From Amycolatopsis bullii (GTDB lineage: Bacteria > Actinomycetota > Actinomycetes > Mycobacteriales > Pseudonocardiaceae), in the NCBI RefSeq assembly GCF_014654205.1, contig NZ_BNAW01000044.1, forward strand, positions 1-64,000: DNA of 64,000 nucleotides, read 5' to 3'. Below, in pieces: positions 8,242 through 16,184 of the stretch. The notes below the pieces were generated by a model. The model had not been told where the DNA came from. It made no database searches and worked only from the letters and a program-made list of their open reading frames with translations. The first letter of the stretch is position 1. Each line of letters opens with the position of its first letter. Position numbers and translations under genes: made by a program.

Positions 8242-8703
8242 ATGCACTTCACCCGGCCCCGTGACCTGGTGGTCGCCGGGCTGCTCGGCCTGGGCCTCGG
8301 CTACCTGCTCTTCCAGACGGCCTACGCCTCGCTGCCGCAGCTGCCCCTGCTCGCCGGAGTCACCTTCGCCGTGCTGGCCGTGATCGAGGTCGTGCTGGCC
8401 TTCTCGATCCGCTCGCGGATCAAGAACGGTCGGGTCGTCGGCACGATCGGGGTAGCCCGATCGGTGGCCCTCGCGAAAGCTTCGTCACTCGCCGGAGCGT
8501 TCATGGCGGGCGCCTGGCTCGCGGCGCTCGCCTATCTTTTTCCCCGACGTGACGAACTCGTCGCCGCGGTGCTCGACACGCGCGCGGCGGCGGTCGGCGT
8601 CGTGTCCGCCGCGGCCCTGGTAGCTGCGGCTTTGTGGCTCGAACACTGCTGCCGGACCCCGCGCGACCACGATCGGGAGCGCACCCGCGGGACGACCGGT
8701 TAG
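8242..8703 (+). CDS. DUF3180 family membrane protein
   Basis: A 153-residue integral membrane protein with about four hydrophobic segments (roughly residues 10-30, 35-55, 83-103 and 116-136) and a basic, cytosolic-looking C-terminus (PRDHDRERTRG). It matches the small membrane family that follows folK in mycobacteria (Rv3605c position). Function is unknown. ATG 8242 lies 6 bases after TACGGT (8230-8235), a candidate -10 box, so the mRNA may be leaderless. The next gene, 69 bases on, is its usual neighbour. Confidence 0.8.
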   Translation: MHFTRPRDLVVAGLLGLGLGYLLFQTAYASLPQLPLLAGVTFAVLAVIEVVLAFSIRSRIKNGRVVGTIGVARSVALAKASSLAGAFMAGAWLAALAYLFPRRDELVAAVLDTRAAAVGVVSAAALVAAALWLEHCCRTPRDHDRERTRGTTG

Positions 8704-8772
8704 CGCTGGAATCGCACCGCTCGCTGGACCGAGTAGGTCTCGTTCGGATTACGAGCAGGTACGGTGTCAGTC

Positions 8773-11256
8773 ATGACCGGCGTGGGTGACGACTCGCGCG
8801 GCCGCCTCTTGGGCAGGCCGTGGCTCGTTGTCGGCTTTGTCCTCGCCATCGGAGCCACCCTCGCACTGGTGCTCAGCGACGATCTCCGCTACCTCCGGCT
8901 CGGGATCGTCGCGGCCCTCTGGGCCGCCCTGATCGGCGCATTCCTCGCCGTGAAGTACCGCAAGAGCGCGGCACAGAGCGAGGAAGCGGTCGCCGAGGCG
9001 CAGGCTGTGTACGAACTGGAGCTGGAACGCGAGATCGCGGCCCGGCGCGAATACGAGCTGGAGATGGAGGCGGAGAACCGCAGCGCAGCCGACTCCAAGG
9101 GCCGCGAGGAGCTGGAGGCGCTGCGCGCCGAGGTGTCCGCGCTGCGCGACAGCCTCCAGTCGCTGTTCGGCGGCGAGGTGCTGCTCGAGCGCGTCGCGCT
9201 GACCGCGCAGGCGACCCGGATGCGCAAGCTGTCCGACGAGAACCGGATGATCCCCGACGCCGCCCCGAAGAAGAAGCCCGCCCAGCTGATGGCCGGGAAG
9301 AAGCCGGTGGTGGAAGGCGGCGAGCGGCCGACCGAGCTGATCGACCGCGTCCTCGACGAGCGCCGCCGCAAGGCGTCGAACGGCAAGCCCGCGAACGGCA
9401 AGGGCCTCGGCGGCAAGGGCAAGGGCTTCGGCGGCAAGCCGGTCCCGAAGACGCCGGCGAACGTCTCCGTGCAGAGCACCCAGCAGATGGCCCGGCCGAA
9501 GCCGCTGAGCGAGCGCCGTCCGCCGGTGCCGCCGGTCGACCCGGCGCTGAACGCCGCGCAGCGCGAGCTGAAGGCCGCCGAGCTGCGGGCCGAGGCCGCG
9601 CGCCGCCAGGCCGAGTCCCAGCCGATGCGGCTGCCGAAGCCGGACGAAGTCGCGAAGCAGCCCGAGCGCCGTCCGGAGGCCGCGGCCGAGCCGACGCGCC
9701 GGGACGTGCCGCGGCCCGACCCCAAGACCGAGATCCGGCGTCCGCAGGCGCCGGAGCCGAAGACCGAGATCCGCCGCCCCCAGCCGCCGGAGCCGAAGAC
9801 GGAGATCCGCCGCCCCGAGCCGCCGCCCGCCCGCCGGGCCGAGATGTCGAAGTCGGACATCCGGCCCGTGGAGGCGCCGCGGCCGGAGATCCCGCGGGTG
9901 GAGATGTCCCGCCCCGATATCCCCCGGGTGGAGATGTCGCGTCCGGACATTCCGCGGGTCGAGATGTCGCGGCCCGATATTCCGCGGGTGGAGATGTCGC
10001 GTCCGGACATTCCGCGGGTGGAGGCGCCGCGGCCGAACGTGCCGCGGGCCGACGCACCGCGCCCGGAGATGCCGCGCGTCGAGGCGCCGCGGCCGAACGT
10101 TCCTCGTGGCGAGGCGTCGCGTGCGGACATTCCTCGGGTGGAGATGTCGCGGCCGGACATTCCCCGGGCGGAGATGTCGCGGCCCGATATTCCCCGGGTG
10201 GAGATGTCGCGTTCGGATATCCCGCGGGTCGAGATGTCGCGGCCCGATATTCCCCGGGTCGAGATGTCGCGGCCGGATATTCCGCGGGTGGAGATGTCGC
10301 GGCCGGATATTCCGCGGGTGGAGATGTCGCGGCCGGACATTCCGCGCGTCGGCGGTCAGCCGAACGGCGCGCGTCCCGAGCCGCCCCGCAAGGCGCCCGA
10401 GCCGCCGCGGCCGCCGGGCCGTCCGGCGGCGAGCGTGCCGCCGCCGAAGCCGTCCGAGATGTCGCGCTCGGACATCCGGCCGGTCAAGGACCTCAGCGCG
10501 GCCTTCCAGAACCGCGACGACTTCGCCGAGCGCCAGCGGCCCCACCGGCCGAAGCCGCCCGAGGCGAAGCCGCCGTTGCCGCGGGACGCCGCGGCCTCCC
10601 GCACGGACCTCCCGCCGGTCGTCCCGCCGACGACGCCGGTGCCGAGCAACAGCCCGTCGCCGCGGCAGCCGTCGCGCACGGACCTGCCCCCGGTGGTGCC
10701 GCCGACCACGCCGGTCCCGGCCGCCGACAGCCGCCGCCCGTCGCGGCTGGAGCAGTTCTCGCGGGCCGACATGTCGCCGATCCTGGAGGAGCCGCCGTCG
10801 CGCCACGGTGGGTCGCACCGCGCGCCGGCGGAGGCGGCCAAGGCCGAGACGCCGATGGCGAACCCGACGCTGCCGGAATCGGTCCGTAACTTCCAAGGCC
10901 GCTCGGGCGGCCGCCGCCGCAAGCCGGAGGACTCGCAGCAGCTGCCGGCGGTGCCCGCGGCGCCGGAACCCCCGGGCGGAGGCCGCCGCCGCCGTCCGGA
11001 CGGCGAGCCCCCGGCCTGGGAGGGCATGGTGGCGGAGCGGGCCTCGATGTCCCGCCGCGGCATGGCCCCGGTGGACCCGGCGGAGGTCGAGCAGCAGCAG
11101 AACGGCCACAACGGTTCCCGCAACGGCCGCCGAGCAGCACCCGAGCCCGCCCCGGGCAGCGGATCGCACGCGGCGGGCCGTTCGGTGAGCGAGCTCCTGG
11201 CGGCGAACGGCGGCACGGGTTCGACGCCTCGCCGCCGCCGCCGCGCGGAGGACTGA
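8773..11256 (+). CDS. DUF6779-type membrane protein with very long Arg/Pro-rich repeat tail
   Basis: An 827-residue protein with two predicted N-terminal membrane helices (about residues 15-60), then a charged coiled coil (about 70-140, rich in Glu/Ala/Arg). A disordered tail of more than 600 residues rich in Pro, Arg, Glu and Asp follows. The tail has three KTEIRRP-type units and about 17 decapeptide units of the VEMSRPDIPR kind (bases 9841-10350). Dispersed S-R-x-D-[ILM]-x-P motifs follow. Position matches the Ala/Arg/Pro-rich membrane protein Rv3604c of M. tuberculosis. Function is unknown; a scaffold facing the cytosol is plausible. ATG 8773 was chosen over GTG 8764 because TACGGT (8760-8765) lies 7 bases before it. 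Confidence 0.75.
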   Translation: MTGVGDDSRGRLLGRPWLVVGFVLAIGATLALVLSDDLRYLRLGIVAALWAALIGAFLAVKYRKSAAQSEEAVAEAQAVYELELEREIAARREYELEMEAENRSAADSKGREELEALRAEVSALRDSLQSLFGGEVLLERVALTAQATRMRKLSDENRMIPDAAPKKKPAQLMAGKKPVVEGGERPTELIDRVLDERRRKASNGKPANGKGLGGKGKGFGGKPVPKTPANVSVQSTQQMARPKPLSERRPPVPPVDPALNAAQRELKAAELRAEAARRQAESQPMRLPKPDEVAKQPERRPEAAAEPTRRDVPRPDPKTEIRRPQAPEPKTEIRRPQPPEPKTEIRRPEPPPARRAEMSKSDIRPVEAPRPEIPRVEMSRPDIPRVEMSRPDIPRVEMSRPDIPRVEMSRPDIPRVEAPRPNVPRADAPRPEMPRVEAPRPNVPRGEASRADIPRVEMSRPDIPRAEMSRPDIPRVEMSRSDIPRVEMSRPDIPRVEMSRPDIPRVEMSRPDIPRVEMSRPDIPRVGGQPNGARPEPPRKAPEPPRPPGRPAASVPPPKPSEMSRSDIRPVKDLSAAFQNRDDFAERQRPHRPKPPEAKPPLPRDAAASRTDLPPVVPPTTPVPSNSPSPRQPSRTDLPPVVPPTTPVPAADSRRPSRLEQFSRADMSPILEEPPSRHGGSHRAPAEAAKAETPMANPTLPESVRNFQGRSGGRRRKPEDSQQLPAVPAAPEPPGGGRRRRPDGEPPAWEGMVAERASMSRRGMAPVDPAEVEQQQNGHNGSRNGRRAAPEPAPGSGSHAAGRSVSELLAANGGTGSTPRRRRRAED
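9841..10350 (+). repeat. In-frame 30-bp minisatellite encoding VEMSRPDIPR decapeptides
   Basis: Seventeen consecutive 30-bp units keep the same phase (9841, 9871, 9901 and so on to 10321-10350). Most encode V-E-M-S-R-P-D-I-P-R. Divergent units in the middle read VEAPRPNVPR, ADAPRPEMPR and GEASRADIPR. Near-identical units at both ends indicate recent expansion by slippage or unequal exchange. A stray unit, EMSRSDIRPV, occurs again at 10456-10485. Confidence 0.9.
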
Positions 11257-11360
11257 GCCCCGCTCGCCCGAGCCAAGCGCCCCAAAGCGGCCTTGGTTGC
11301 GCTGAATCGGCACTGCGGCGCGAGCGCCTCCCGGTGAGGGCGGTGGCAGGGGCATGGGCG

Positions 11361-11556
11361 GACGCACCGAAGGCCACATTGGGTGCGTGTCACGCACCGA
11401 AGGCCACCTTGGGGCGGATCCGGCCACCCAACTTAGGGCGCACCGAAGGCCGCCTTGGGTGCGTGTGACGCACCGAAGGCCGCCTTGGGTGCGTGTGACG
11501 CACCGAAGGCCGCCTTGGGTGCGTCTGACGCACCGAAGGCCACATTGGGCGCTTGA
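11361..11556. repeat. Six-copy tandem 30-bp hairpin-forming intergenic repeat
   Basis: The 443-base gap between the DUF6779 gene and prsW (11257-11699) contains no gene. Units based on GACGCACCGAAGGCC then GCCTTGGGTGCGTGT begin at 11361, 11391, 11437, 11467, 11497 and 11527. The spacing is 30 bp except for a 46-bp step between the second and third. Within each unit GCACCgAAGG pairs with CCTTgGGTGC apart from one mismatch, so each can form a small hairpin. A looser relative (CCAAAGCGGCCTTGG) lies near 11287. Confidence 0.85.
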
Positions 11557-11699
11557 GCGCGTGCGCGAGGCTGGCCGGCCCGCGTGCGCCGAAGGGGCGC
11601 CTTGGGACGCAACCCGGTGGCGACCGGCGCCCCGCATCCGCCGCCCAGTGGCCCAGGTGGCGTTCCTCCTCCGGACCGGCCTGCGTAGGGTGACCCGCT

Positions 11700-12866
11700 G
11701 TGAGCGGAACCCTCTCGCCCGCGACGGGACTTGATCGCGGACGGCGGCCTCGCCGGGTCACCGTGCTGCTGCCGGTGCTCGGGCTGATCGTGGTGGCCCT
11801 GTGCGGCCTGTTCCTCTTCGGCCTGGCCACCGCGCGGGTCGGCCCCCTCGCCGTCACCATCGGCGTGCTCGCCGCGCTCGTGCCCGTGGCCGGCGTCGTC
11901 GCCGGGTTCCTCTGGGTCGACCGGTGGGAACCCGAGCCCGCCAAGTTCCTCCTGCTCGCCTTCGCCTGGGGCGCCTGCATCGCGACCATCACCGCGCTGC
12001 TCATCAACACCACCGCCGAGGCCGTCGGGGACGAGCTGCTCGGCCAGGGCAGCGGCAACACCGTCGCCGCGCTCATCTCGGCCCCCGTGGTCGAGGAGGC
12101 CGCCAAGGCCCTCTTCGTCGTGCTCATCCTGTGGCGGCGGTCAAGCGAGTTCGACGGCGTCGTGGACGGGGTCGTCTACGCCGGGTTCAGCGCCGCCGGG
12201 TTCGCCTTCACCGAGAACATCTACTACTTCGGGCGCGCGTTCGCCGACTACGGCTTCGGGGACGGGCACAGCCAGGGTGTCATCACCGCGTTCTTCCTCC
12301 GCGGTGTGCTCGCTCCCTTCACGCACCCGCTGTTCGCCGTGCTCACCGGCATCGGGATCGGCATCGCCGCGCGGACGACCACCAAGGCGCTCAAGATCGT
12401 CGCGCCGATCGCCGGGTATCTCGCCGCCGTCTGCCTGCACGCCCTGTGGAACAGCGCCGCGCTGCTCGGCGGGTCGAAGTTCCTCACCGTCTACTTCCTG
12501 ATCATGCTTCCGCTCTTCGTCGGCGTGGTCTATCTGGTCGTCCTGCAGCGGAAACGGGAGCAGCGGATCATCGCCGCCGCGTTGCCGCACATGGCCGCCG
12601 CGCGGTGGATCGCGCCGTCGGAGGTCGAGCTGCTGGCCAGCCTGCCCGGCCGCCGCGCCTGGCGCCGCCAGGCGAAACGGCAGTCCGGAAAACGCGCTGC
12701 CCGCGCCGTCGCCGTCTACCAGGCGAGCGTGACGGAGCTCGCCTTCCTGGACCGGCACCAGCTCACCAGCGACGCCGACCGGCAGCGCCAGCAGGAGCTG
12801 CTGCGCACCCTGAAGGCCGCCCGCGCGGAGGCGACGCGCCTCGCCGACGAGGCCGCCCGCGGGTGA
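11700..12866 (+). CDS. PrsW-family intramembrane metalloprotease
   Basis: A 388-residue polytopic membrane protein with about eight hydrophobic segments and an Arg/Lys/Ala-rich cytosolic C-terminus (about residues 285-388). PrsW/CAAX-like motifs are present in order: EEAAKA (paired glutamates), AFTENIYYFG, FTHPLFAVLTG and HALWNSAALL, giving the Glu and His residues expected to bind the catalytic metal. In Bacillus, PrsW cleaves an anti-sigma factor; the substrate here is unknown. GTG 11700 lies 8 bases after TAGGGT (11686-11691), again suggesting a leaderless message. It is inserted between genes that are adjacent in mycobacteria. Confidence 0.88.
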   Translation: MSGTLSPATGLDRGRRPRRVTVLLPVLGLIVVALCGLFLFGLATARVGPLAVTIGVLAALVPVAGVVAGFLWVDRWEPEPAKFLLLAFAWGACIATITALLINTTAEAVGDELLGQGSGNTVAALISAPVVEEAAKALFVVLILWRRSSEFDGVVDGVVYAGFSAAGFAFTENIYYFGRAFADYGFGDGHSQGVITAFFLRGVLAPFTHPLFAVLTGIGIGIAARTTTKALKIVAPIAGYLAAVCLHALWNSAALLGGSKFLTVYFLIMLPLFVGVVYLVVLQRKREQRIIAAALPHMAAARWIAPSEVELLASLPGRRAWRRQAKRQSGKRAARAVAVYQASVTELAFLDRHQLTSDADRQRQQELLRTLKAARAEATRLADEAARG

Positions 12867-12986
12867 ACCGTTCCGGGTGAAGCTGGTCACCCGGGCGCAA
12901 CCCCGGCTGCTCGCCCGAGTTAGTCTCGCGCCGTCGTCCGGTACCCGGAGCGGGACTGGAACGAGAGCAGAGGGAGTCTGCCAACC

Positions 12987-13013
12987 ATGAGCGTCCACAG
13001 GCGCACGCCATGA
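12987..13013 (+). CDS. Possible 8-codon leader peptide coupled to the DUF2520 gene
   Basis: ATG 12987 follows AGAGGGAG (12967-12974) and encodes M-S-V-H-R-R-T-P. Its stop TGA (13011-13013) overlaps the ATG of the next gene (ATGA at 13010-13013). The only good ribosome-binding site in this stretch serves this mini-ORF, so it may deliver ribosomes to the next start. No codon bias or homology can be judged at this length. Confidence 0.35.
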   Translation: MSVHRRTP

Positions 13014-13915
13014 TGAGGCCCGCCCGCCTCGCGGTCGGCGTCGTTTCCGCCGGCCGGGTGGGCAGCGTGCTCGGCGCCGCGCTGGCCCGGGCAGGGCACA
13101 CCGTGGTCGCCGCCTCGGGCCTGTCCGCTTCGTCGCTGGCCCGTGCCGAACGCCTCCTCCCCGACGTGCCCCTCCTGCCGCCCGACGAGACCGTCCGCCG
13201 GGCGGACCTCGTGCTGCTCGCCCTGCCCGACGACGCGCTCGCCGGGATGGTCCGCGGGCTCGTCGCCACCGAGTCGCTGCGGGCCGGCCAGATCGTCGTG
13301 CACACCTCCGGCGCCCACGGCATCGACGTCCTGGCCCCCGCGGCCGAAGCCGGGGCCCTGCCGCTCGCCCTGCACCCGGTGATGACGTTCACCGGCCGCG
13401 CGGAGGACCTCGAACGGCTGGCGGCGTGCAGCATCGGCGTCACGGCGGCCGAGGGCGACGAAGCGGCGTGGAACGTCGGCGAAGCGCTGACCGTCGAGAT
13501 GGGCGCCGAGCCGGTGCGGATCCCCGACTCCGCGCGAGCGCTCTACCACGCTGCGTTGGCACACGGGGCAAACCACCTGATGGCGCTGGTCGCCGACTGC
13601 GCGGACCTGTTGCGCCAGGCGGGAATCGAGCAGTCCGAACGCCTGGTGGCGCCGCTGCTTTCGGCGGCATTGGATAATGTGCTGCGACACGGCGACCGCG
13701 CCCTCACCGGCCCGGTCGCGCGTGGCGACGCCGGCACCGTCCGCAAGCACCTCGAAGTGCTGGCGGACCGGGCGCCGGAGGTGGCGCCGGCCTACCGCGC
13801 GCTGGCCAGGCGCACGGTGGCGCGTTCGACGGCTGCCGGGCTGCTGGACACCGCGGCCGCCAAAGACCTCACCGAACTCCTCGACGATCCCGCCGAAGGG
13901 CACCAAGACCAGTGA
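13010..13915 (+). CDS. Rossmann-like and DUF2520 domain putative oxidoreductase
   Basis: A 301-residue protein with an N-terminal NAD(P)-binding Rossmann motif (VGVVSAGRVGSVLGAAL), the family pattern LALPDDAL, the HTSGAHG motif, and an all-helical C-terminal DUF2520 domain beginning near YHAALAHGANHL. The family resembles ketopantoate reductase-type dehydrogenases and regularly precedes panC in actinobacteria (Rv3603c position). It has been suspected of a role in pantothenate supply, but that remains inference. ATG 13010 and ATG 13013 are both possible starts. The stop overlaps the panC GTG. Confidence 0.85.
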   Translation: MMRPARLAVGVVSAGRVGSVLGAALARAGHTVVAASGLSASSLARAERLLPDVPLLPPDETVRRADLVLLALPDDALAGMVRGLVATESLRAGQIVVHTSGAHGIDVLAPAAEAGALPLALHPVMTFTGRAEDLERLAACSIGVTAAEGDEAAWNVGEALTVEMGAEPVRIPDSARALYHAALAHGANHLMALVADCADLLRQAGIEQSERLVAPLLSAALDNVLRHGDRALTGPVARGDAGTVRKHLEVLADRAPEVAPAYRALARRTVARSTAAGLLDTAAAKDLTELLDDPAEGHQDQ

Positions 13916-14817
13916 CCACACCGAAATTCAGCCGCGGCACCCTGAACGCGTTCGCGTCGCCCGAGCAGGTGAGCCAGGTCAGCCGGGCGCTGCACGGCGT
14001 CGGCCGCAAGCTGGCGCTCGTGCCGACCATGGGCGCGCTGCACGCCGGGCACCGCGAGCTGATCCGCCGCGCGAAGCGGCTGCCGAACACCGTCGTGGCC
14101 ACCTCGATCTTCGTCAACCCGCTGCAGTTCGGCGCGGGCGAGGACTTCGAGGCGTACCCGCGGCCGCTGGAGGCCGACCTCGACATCCTGCGCGAGGACG
14201 GCATCGAAATCGCGTTCACGCCCAGCGCGGACGCCCTCTACGCCGAGGGCGCCGTGGTGACCGTGCACCCGGGCCCGCTCGGCGACGAGCTCGAAGGCGC
14301 CGCCCGGCCCGGCCACTTCGCCGGCGTGCTCACCGTCGTGGCGAAGCTGTTCAACCTGCTCCGTCCGGACTACGCCTTCTTCGGCGAAAAGGACTACCAG
14401 CAGCTGGTGCTGATCAAGCGGATGGTGCGCGACCTGAACATCGACACGCGCGTCATCGGCGTGCCGACCGTGCGGGAGCGCGACGGGCTCGCGTTGTCGT
14501 CGCGCAACGTGTACCTGACGCCTGAACAGCGCGAAGACGCCATCGTCCTGTCGGCCGCCCTCACCGCGGGGGCGTTCGTCGGCCGGGACGGTGCGGAGGC
14601 GGTCCTCGAGACCGCGTGGAAGACCCTCGCCGCGCGGCCCGCGGTCGAGGTGGATTACCTGGAGTTGCGGGGAACCGATCTCGGGCCCGCGCCCGTCGAT
14701 GGTGAAGCACGCTTGTTGATCGCGGCCCGGGTGGGGAGTACCCGGCTGATCGACAACGTTCCGGTGCTGCTCGGCCAGGCCGTCGAGCACCCGGAGCGGC
14801 TGGACGCAGGGGAATAA
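13912..14817 (+). CDS. panC: Pantoate-beta-alanine ligase (pantothenate synthetase)
   Basis: A 301-residue enzyme condensing pantoate and beta-alanine with ATP. Nucleotidyl-transferase fold signatures: LVPTMGALHAGHRELI (HIGH-like), the SIFVNPLQFGAGEDFEAYPR pantoate/ATP loop, FGEKDYQQL, and LSSRNVYL (the KMSKS equivalent). GTG 13912 overlaps the upstream stop. panD, supplying beta-alanine, starts 10 bases after this gene, so substrate supply and use are encoded side by side. Confidence 0.96.
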   Translation: MTTPKFSRGTLNAFASPEQVSQVSRALHGVGRKLALVPTMGALHAGHRELIRRAKRLPNTVVATSIFVNPLQFGAGEDFEAYPRPLEADLDILREDGIEIAFTPSADALYAEGAVVTVHPGPLGDELEGAARPGHFAGVLTVVAKLFNLLRPDYAFFGEKDYQQLVLIKRMVRDLNIDTRVIGVPTVRERDGLALSSRNVYLTPEQREDAIVLSAALTAGAFVGRDGAEAVLETAWKTLAARPAVEVDYLELRGTDLGPAPVDGEARLLIAARVGSTRLIDNVPVLLGQAVEHPERLDAGE

Positions 14818-14827
14818 GGAGTCCACG

Positions 14828-15325
14828 ATGTACCGCACGATGCTCAAGTCGAAGATCCACCGCGTCACCGTGACCCAGGCCGACCTGCACTACGTCGGTT
14901 CGGTGACGGTGGACGAGGACCTGATGGAGGCCGCGGACCTGCTGCCGGGGGAACAGGTGTCCATTGTGGACGTCACCAACGGGGCGCGGCTGGAGACCTA
15001 CGTCATCAAGGGGGAACGCGGCAGCGGGGTGCTCGGCATCAACGGCGCCGCGGCGCACCTGGTGCACCCGGGTGACCTGGTCATCCTCATCTCGTACGGC
15101 CAGATGGACGACGCCGAGGCGGCGACGTACCAGCCGCGCGTGGTGTTCGTCGACGCGGACAACCGGATCGTCCACCGGCACACCGACCCCGGCCACGCGC
15201 CGGAGGGCTCCGGGCTGCTGTCCGGCACGGTGACGCTGCCGCCGGAGGAGGAGACGGCGGTCTTCCCGGTCGCCGAGACGGCGGACGCCCGCCGGCTCGA
15301 CGCGTTGCTGCACGCGGAAAGCTGA
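14828..15325 (+). CDS. panD: Aspartate 1-decarboxylase proenzyme
   Basis: A 165-residue pyruvoyl enzyme making beta-alanine from aspartate. The self-cleavage site is Gly24-Ser25 in HYVGSVTVDE, and Tyr58-region and GINGAAAHLV motifs are intact. Family members are usually 126-140 residues; here an extra C-terminal stretch of about 30 residues follows the conserved core. The ATG at 14828 has GGGGAATAAGGAG just upstream. A 13-bp palindrome (GTCCATTGTGGAC, 14958-14970) with rare codons lies inside it. Confidence 0.95.
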   Translation: MYRTMLKSKIHRVTVTQADLHYVGSVTVDEDLMEAADLLPGEQVSIVDVTNGARLETYVIKGERGSGVLGINGAAAHLVHPGDLVILISYGQMDDAEAATYQPRVVFVDADNRIVHRHTDPGHAPEGSGLLSGTVTLPPEEETAVFPVAETADARRLDALLHAES

Positions 15326-15330
15326 CCCGC

Positions 15331-16107
15331 TTGCTGCTCACCGTCGACGTCGGCAACACGAACATCGTGCTGGGCCTGTGGTCCGGTGACGAACTCGTGG
15401 GCGACTGGCGCATGCGCACGGACGCACGCATGACGGCCGACGAGCTGGCGTTGACGGTCCGCGGGCTGCTCGGCCCGCACGCGGACGCGGTGACCGGGAT
15501 CAGCGCGTTGTCGACGGTGCCGGCCGTGCTGCGCGAGCTGCGCGTGATGCTCGGCCGGTACTACGCCCGGATCCCGAAGATCGTGGTCGAGCCGGGCGTG
15601 CGCACCGGCGTGGCGCTGCTGGTGGACAACCCGAAGGAGGTGGGCGCGGACCGGCTGGTGAACACGCTGGCCGCGCACCACCTCCACAGCACGGCGTGCG
15701 TGGTGGTCGACTTCGGCACGTCGACCAACGTGGACGCGATCTCCGCCCGCGGCGAGTTCCTGGGCGGGGCGTTCGCGCCGGGGATCGAGATTTCGGTGGA
15801 CGCGCTGGCGTTGCGCGCGGCGGCGCTGCGGAAGGTCGAACTGGTCCCGCCGCGGTCGGTGATCGGCAAGAACACGGTGGAGTGCCTGCAGTCCGGCATC
15901 CTGTACGGCTTCGCGGGCCAGGTCGACGGGCTGGTGCGCCGGATCGTCCGCGAGCTTTCCCCGGGCGGGAAGGAGCCGGTGGCGGTGCTGGCCACCGGCG
16001 GCCTGGCCCCGCTGGTGCTGGACGAGTCGGAGACGATCACCGACCATGTCCCGGAGCTGACGCTGCTCGGCCTGCGGCTGGCCTACGAGCGCAACATCCG
16101 GCCCTGA
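15331..16107 (+). CDS. coaX: Type III pantothenate kinase
   Basis: A 258-residue kinase for the first committed step of CoA synthesis. ASKHA-fold signatures: LTVDVGNTNIVLGL (phosphate 1), GADRLVN, VVDFGTSTNVDAIS (phosphate 2) and LATGGLAPL (adenosine). The TTG at 15331 is the only start that keeps the conserved N-terminal strand, and GGAAAG at 15316-15321 precedes it. It is the last gene of the panC-panD-coaX run and faces the DUF6640 gene. In M. tuberculosis this homologue is thought not to be the main kinase. Confidence 0.92.
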   Translation: MLLTVDVGNTNIVLGLWSGDELVGDWRMRTDARMTADELALTVRGLLGPHADAVTGISALSTVPAVLRELRVMLGRYYARIPKIVVEPGVRTGVALLVDNPKEVGADRLVNTLAAHHLHSTACVVVDFGTSTNVDAISARGEFLGGAFAPGIEISVDALALRAAALRKVELVPPRSVIGKNTVECLQSGILYGFAGQVDGLVRRIVRELSPGGKEPVAVLATGGLAPLVLDESETITDHVPELTLLGLRLAYERNIRP

Positions 16108-16120
16108 CCCGCGTCCGGCG

Positions 16121-16175
16121 TGCAGTGAATGACTCATTCCTGGCGTCCGACGCAAGGAATGAGTCATTCACTGCA
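16121..16175. terminator. Perfect 20-bp palindromic hairpin, GAATGAGTCATTC family
   Basis: Arms TGCAGTGAATGACTCATTCC (16121-16140) and its exact reverse complement (16156-16175) flank a 15-base centre that can itself pair (GCGTC/GACGC). It lies between convergent coaX and the DUF6640 gene. A second element of the same family is at 54997-55049 and a decayed half near 21534. A bidirectional terminator is the simplest role. Confidence 0.7.
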
Positions 16176-16184
16176 TCCGGCGCG

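Noticed and set aside
11361..11556. Possible CRISPR array
   Set aside because: Units are contiguous 30-mers with no unique spacers and no cas genes; each unit is a hairpin repeat.
8767..11637. A 956-residue open frame antisense to the DUF6779-type gene
   Set aside because: It is the Arg/His/Leu-rich mirror of the Pro/Arg repeat region, has no domain or start signal, and arises because high-GC coding DNA leaves antisense frames open.
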